A stretch of 5,974 bases of DNA from Cyclobacteriaceae bacterium (GTDB lineage Bacteria > Bacteroidota > Bacteroidia > Cytophagales > Cyclobacteriaceae). Below, in pieces: positions 5,138 to 5,974 of this stretch. The notes under the pieces were generated by a model. It searched no databases. It was given only the letters and a program-made list of their open reading frames with translations, and was not told the origin of the DNA. Within the stretch, counting starts at the first letter, position 1; the number at the start of each line of letters is the position of its first letter. Location of the stretch: contig DAOVVI010000117.1 in assembly GCA_030637245.1 (NCBI GenBank), positions 1 to 5,974 of the forward strand, given 5' to 3'. A program made the position numbers and the translations under genes.

Positions 5138-5974
5138 ATGGACCAGGAAATTCTTTCCGCATTTGTAAACTCCTCCCACGAATCCATCATAACTACCGAT
5201 TTTTCGGGAAAGATACTTTTTTGCAATAAATCCAGCGAAATTTTTCTCAATTCTCAATCAAAAGAACTCCTTAGTGAAAATATCTTTAATCTTCTGGCAA
5301 AAGATGATATTAAGGAGATTAAACGAATTATCAAAGTTTTATCTGAAGGGGAGATCAGCAGTTTAACTTATTTGGCAACCTTTAAAAACTCAATTGATAA
5401 TCGACCACTAAGAGTTGAAGTAAAAAAACTAAAGGTCAGCAAAACCCAACAAATACTATTCATTATTACGCCGCATACCAAAGAAGAAGAAAAAGCACAA
5501 AAGCTTTATAAATTACTTGCTGAAAACGCCTATGACATTAATGTTGTGTTTGAAGGTGAAGAATTGATATATGTAAGCCCTTCTATTAAAGACTTTTTAG
5601 GTTATGATGTGGAAGAAATTGATTCAACAGAAGCATGGAATGAGTTGATCCATGATGAAGATTTGAACGAATACCTGGAACAATTAAAGTCTGACCGCAA
5701 AAATAAGATCTCATTTAGTTATTATACCTATCGGCAAAGACACAAGGATGGCAGCTATCGCTGGTTTGAAACAAAAATACGGAGAGAATTTCGGGATCAG
5801 GGACAAGTTGTCGAAATGGCGGCATCAGTTGATATCACGAAGCGCAAGAAATTTGAGTTGGAATTGGAGATGCAAAAGGGGTTTATTGAGCAACTTTTCG
5901 ATGCTGACCCAAACCTCATTTTTGTGCGGGATGGAAATAGAAGGATTATTTATTGCAACAGGGCCGTTGCCAAA
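5138..5974 (+). CDS. Multi-PAS sensory protein, probably a histidine kinase, 3' end off the window
   Basis: The first 279 residues are present and open to the window edge. They hold two PAS domains and the beginning of a third. PAS1 spans about 8-112 (ESIITTDFSGKILFCNKSSE, 15-34). PAS2 spans about 122-236 and is of the PAS_3/PAC type: YVSPSIKDFLGYDVEEI (145-161), IHDEDL (171-176), RHKDGSYRWFETKIRREF (201-218) and the closing DITKRKKFE (232-240). PAS3 begins at LFDADPNLIFVRDG (253-266) followed by IIYCNRAVA. A charged linker (about 236-250) joins PAS2 and PAS3, as in multi-PAS kinases. There is no signal peptide or membrane segment, so sensing should be cytosolic. In this context a histidine kinase usually follows, but a diguanylate cyclase or other output cannot be excluded because that part is missing. 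The ATG at 5138-5140 is the first start after an in-frame TAG (5114-5116). It is transcribed divergently from comEC; I found no convincing promoter for it. Confidence 0.85.
   Translation, partial: MDQEILSAFVNSSHESIITTDFSGKILFCNKSSEIFLNSQSKELLSENIFNLLAKDDIKEIKRIIKVLSEGEISSLTYLATFKNSIDNRPLRVEVKKLKVSKTQQILFIITPHTKEEEKAQKLYKLLAENAYDINVVFEGEELIYVSPSIKDFLGYDVEEIDSTEAWNELIHDEDLNEYLEQLKSDRKNKISFSYYTYRQRHKDGSYRWFETKIRREFRDQGQVVEMAASVDITKRKKFELELEMQKGFIEQLFDADPNLIFVRDGNRRIIYCNRAVAK

Overview
The window reads as an AT-rich chromosomal segment of a member of the Bacteroidota, most likely a Cytophagales-type or related marine or environmental lineage. Three things point there: the protein sequences resemble Bacteroidota family members; no start has a strong Shine-Dalgarno sequence; and the best promoter fits the Bacteroidota pattern TTG-N17-23-TAnnTTTG. 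The genus cannot be told. I see no mobile element, CRISPR array, tRNA or rRNA, and no sign of recent transfer.

Layout: five genes lie on the minus strand and one diverges on the plus strand. Reading in the minus direction from the right, comEC (2805-4892) encodes the DNA-uptake channel of natural competence. After a 167-base gap holding a 16-bp perfect palindrome and a possible 27-residue ORF comes a tight pair, a 6-pyruvoyl/6-carboxy-tetrahydropterin synthase gene (2227-2637) and folE (1575-2267), which overlap by 41 bases. A good intrinsic terminator (1525-1553) follows folE. Just past it is a metallo-beta-lactamase-fold exonuclease of the DNA-ligase-associated repair family (522-1514, TTG start), and 21 bases further an ADPRM-like metallophosphoesterase (1-500) that runs off the left edge. 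On the plus strand a multi-PAS signalling protein (5138 onward), probably a histidine kinase, runs off the right edge. A 245-base divergent intergenic region separates it from comEC and carries a convincing comEC promoter.

How the genes work together: FolE makes 7,8-dihydroneopterin triphosphate from GTP, and the PTPS/QueD-family enzyme uses that product for queuosine or tetrahydrobiopterin synthesis, so the overlapping pair is a two-step pterin module. The exonuclease and phosphoesterase look like a second transcription unit tied to DNA repair and nucleotide-diphosphate clean-up. ComEC and the PAS protein are separate units.

Most of the window is ordinary. The items most worth a second look are a perfect 10-bp tandem repeat at the exonuclease start, whose copy number would switch the reading frame between a TTG and an ATG start; the terminator placed directly in front of that start; the palindrome and nested inverted repeat upstream of the pterin genes; and the CX5HGH active-site motif of the pterin synthase. 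I do not see convincing evidence of a wholly new multi-gene system.
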